Shown here piece after piece: positions 63,178-64,000 of a stretch of DNA of 64,000 nt; within the stretch, counting starts at the first letter, position 1; every line of letters starts with the position of its first letter. Source of the DNA: Ruminiclostridium cellobioparum DSM 1351 = ATCC 15832 (GTDB lineage: Bacteria > Bacillota > Clostridia > Acetivibrionales > DSM-1351); NCBI RefSeq assembly GCF_000621505.1, contig NZ_JHYD01000002.1, positions 186,001 to 250,000 of the forward strand. Reading direction: 5' to 3'. Made by a program: the position numbers and the translations under genes. Below the pieces are notes generated by a model that did no database searches, was not told where the DNA came from, and saw only the letters and a list, made by a program, of their open reading frames with translations.

Positions 63178-64000
63178 TTACCGGTCTTTTCTATAGGATT
63201 TACCGCCCGCAGCTTTAAAACCAGGGTGACCCGACTTTCTTTTCGGCCCCTGGCCTCCGTTCCCGCCGCCATGACCGGTAAAGGTGTTGTAGGTGCCGCT
63301 GCTTCTGCCGAAACCGGAACTGCTTCTTCCGGCTTTTTTACGCGGGGTTGATTTCTCAATATTAATCCTCTTGCCCTTGATGGTATGGTTCTTCATGGAC
63401 CGCAGGACCTCTGCGGCAAATTCCTTTGGTACTTCAACAAAGGAGTACCTGTCGAAAATATCTATGGAACCCACCATTTTGCCGGGAAGGCCGGAAGATT
63501 CCACAAGGCCTTCAATAATATGCTTGGGCTGGATCTTGTTCTCACTGCCGATATTGATAAACAGCCTTACCATATCATTGCCGGAATCCGAATCGAAATC
63601 CGATGCTTCGTCTATTTCACTTACGGTATTTGGAAAATTTCCGCTCTGCTCGGCGTACATCTTTAACAATGCGGCAGCTACATCCAGAGAAGTTACGAAA
63701 CTATCATCCTGATCTTCAGTATCGGAATTGATTGTATTTACAAACCTCTCAATATGGCTTAGATACTTGGATAATCCTTCATGTCCCAGATTTTCCCTAA
63801 GTAATTTGAGAACATTTGACATCTTTTTCTCTTCAACATCATTTATTGTGGGAGGCTTTATCAAGCTTACAGTAGATTTTGTATAGCGCTGAATATCTCT
63901 GAGCTTATAAATTTCCCTTCCTGAAATAAAGGTAAAAGCCTTGCCTGTTCTGCCCGCCCTGCCTGTTCTGCCGATTCTGTGAACGTAGTATTCTTCATCA
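63178..64000 (-). CDS. DEAD-box RNA helicase, C-terminal part (runs off the window)
   Basis: The minus-strand frame is open from the window edge to 63178. The first visible residues, DEEYYVHRIGRTGRAGRTGKA, are helicase motif VI, so the RecA-like cores lie beyond the window. The middle has a charged helical linker. Residues from MVRLFINIGSENKIQPKHIIEG to VLRSMKNHTIKGKRINIEK are a DbpA-type RNA-binding domain. The C terminus is an Arg/Gly/Ser-rich tail ending SYRKDR. This is the layout of DbpA/CshA-like helicases that act on rRNA or cold-stress RNA. Confidence 0.9.
   Translation of the reverse strand, partial: DEEYYVHRIGRTGRAGRTGKAFTFISGREIYKLRDIQRYTKSTVSLIKPPTINDVEEKKMSNVLKLLRENLGHEGLSKYLSHIERFVNTINSDTEDQDDSFVTSLDVAAALLKMYAEQSGNFPNTVSEIDEASDFDSDSGNDMVRLFINIGSENKIQPKHIIEGLVESSGLPGKMVGSIDIFDRYSFVEVPKEFAAEVLRSMKNHTIKGKRINIEKSTPRKKAGRSSSGFGRSSGTYNTFTGHGGGNGGQGPKRKSGHPGFKAAGGKSYRKDR

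Noticed and set aside
1-64000. CRISPR array, tRNA, rRNA or prophage genes
   Set aside because: No regularly spaced repeats, tRNA cloverleaf, rRNA segments or phage structural genes were seen.

Overview
The window looks like the chromosome of an anaerobic, spore-forming, plant-fibre-degrading clostridium of the Ruminiclostridium/Acetivibrio type. The evidence is an S-layer-anchored GH5 endoglucanase with two cellulose-binding-type modules, a forespore SASP (Tlp), strong AGGAGG ribosome sites, AT-rich spacers, c-di-GMP proteins and clostridial DUF pairs. The genus is an inference; no rRNA or tRNA gene is visible.

Layout. 0.2-3 kb: RNase Z, then two AT-rich orphan genes. 3.4-9.5 kb: gltBD glutamate synthase. 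9.7-13.9 kb: a 5'-truncated M6 protease/CBM6 gene, a thiamine-diphosphate 2-oxo-acid decarboxylase, a LURP-one-like protein and a PrsW-type protease. 14-27.3 kb: single genes (SLH-anchored GH5 cellulase, GGDEF+HD-GYP protein, DUF2935 protein, acyl-CoA ligase, SMP-30 protein, GT-C membrane protein, AraC/GyrI regulator, LCMT-type methyltransferase). 27.5-30 kb: a preQ1-I riboswitch in front of three overlapping genes: a 2-hydroxyacyl-CoA dehydratase-like Fe-S protein, its activator ATPase and a QueT transporter. 30-34 kb: a serine hydrolase, the scar of a second copy, and a three-gene ABC-2 exporter. 34.1-37.9 kb: a MarR regulator and an operon of two ArsA/Get3-like ATPases that share an upstream element, then a response-regulator remnant. 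38-40.7 kb: an acyltransferase/DUF6320 pair and a sporulation pair ending in tlp. 40.7-45.5 kb: an AT-rich decayed island (ABC ATPase tail, frameshifted IS110 element, solute-binding lipoprotein, ACP-like protein without the carrier serine) bracketed by two identical terminators. 45.6-51.1 kb: DUF6323/DUF6179 pair, hydrolases, hemerythrin. 51.2-62.4 kb: a seven-gene exopolysaccharide operon. 62.5-64 kb: nitroreductase and the end of a DEAD-box helicase.

Two loci deserve most attention. In the preQ1-I operon, ligand-controlled termination and 4-nt gene overlaps tie an ATP-driven low-potential Fe-S reductase pair to a queuosine-precursor transporter. This suggests an undescribed reductive step in queuosine salvage or synthesis. 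In the exopolysaccharide operon, a BcsA-like GT2 without a PilZ domain and a BcsB-like protein sit with a catalytically dead GGDEF protein that keeps its RxxD inhibitory site. That protein is the likely c-di-GMP receptor, as PelD and PssE are in other systems. A thioredoxin/GH8 fusion, a DUF2334 deacetylase-like protein and two GT-C membrane proteins complete the operon.

Start sites were chosen by Shine-Dalgarno position, and several differ from the longest open frame. All family calls come from reading motifs by eye, without database searches.
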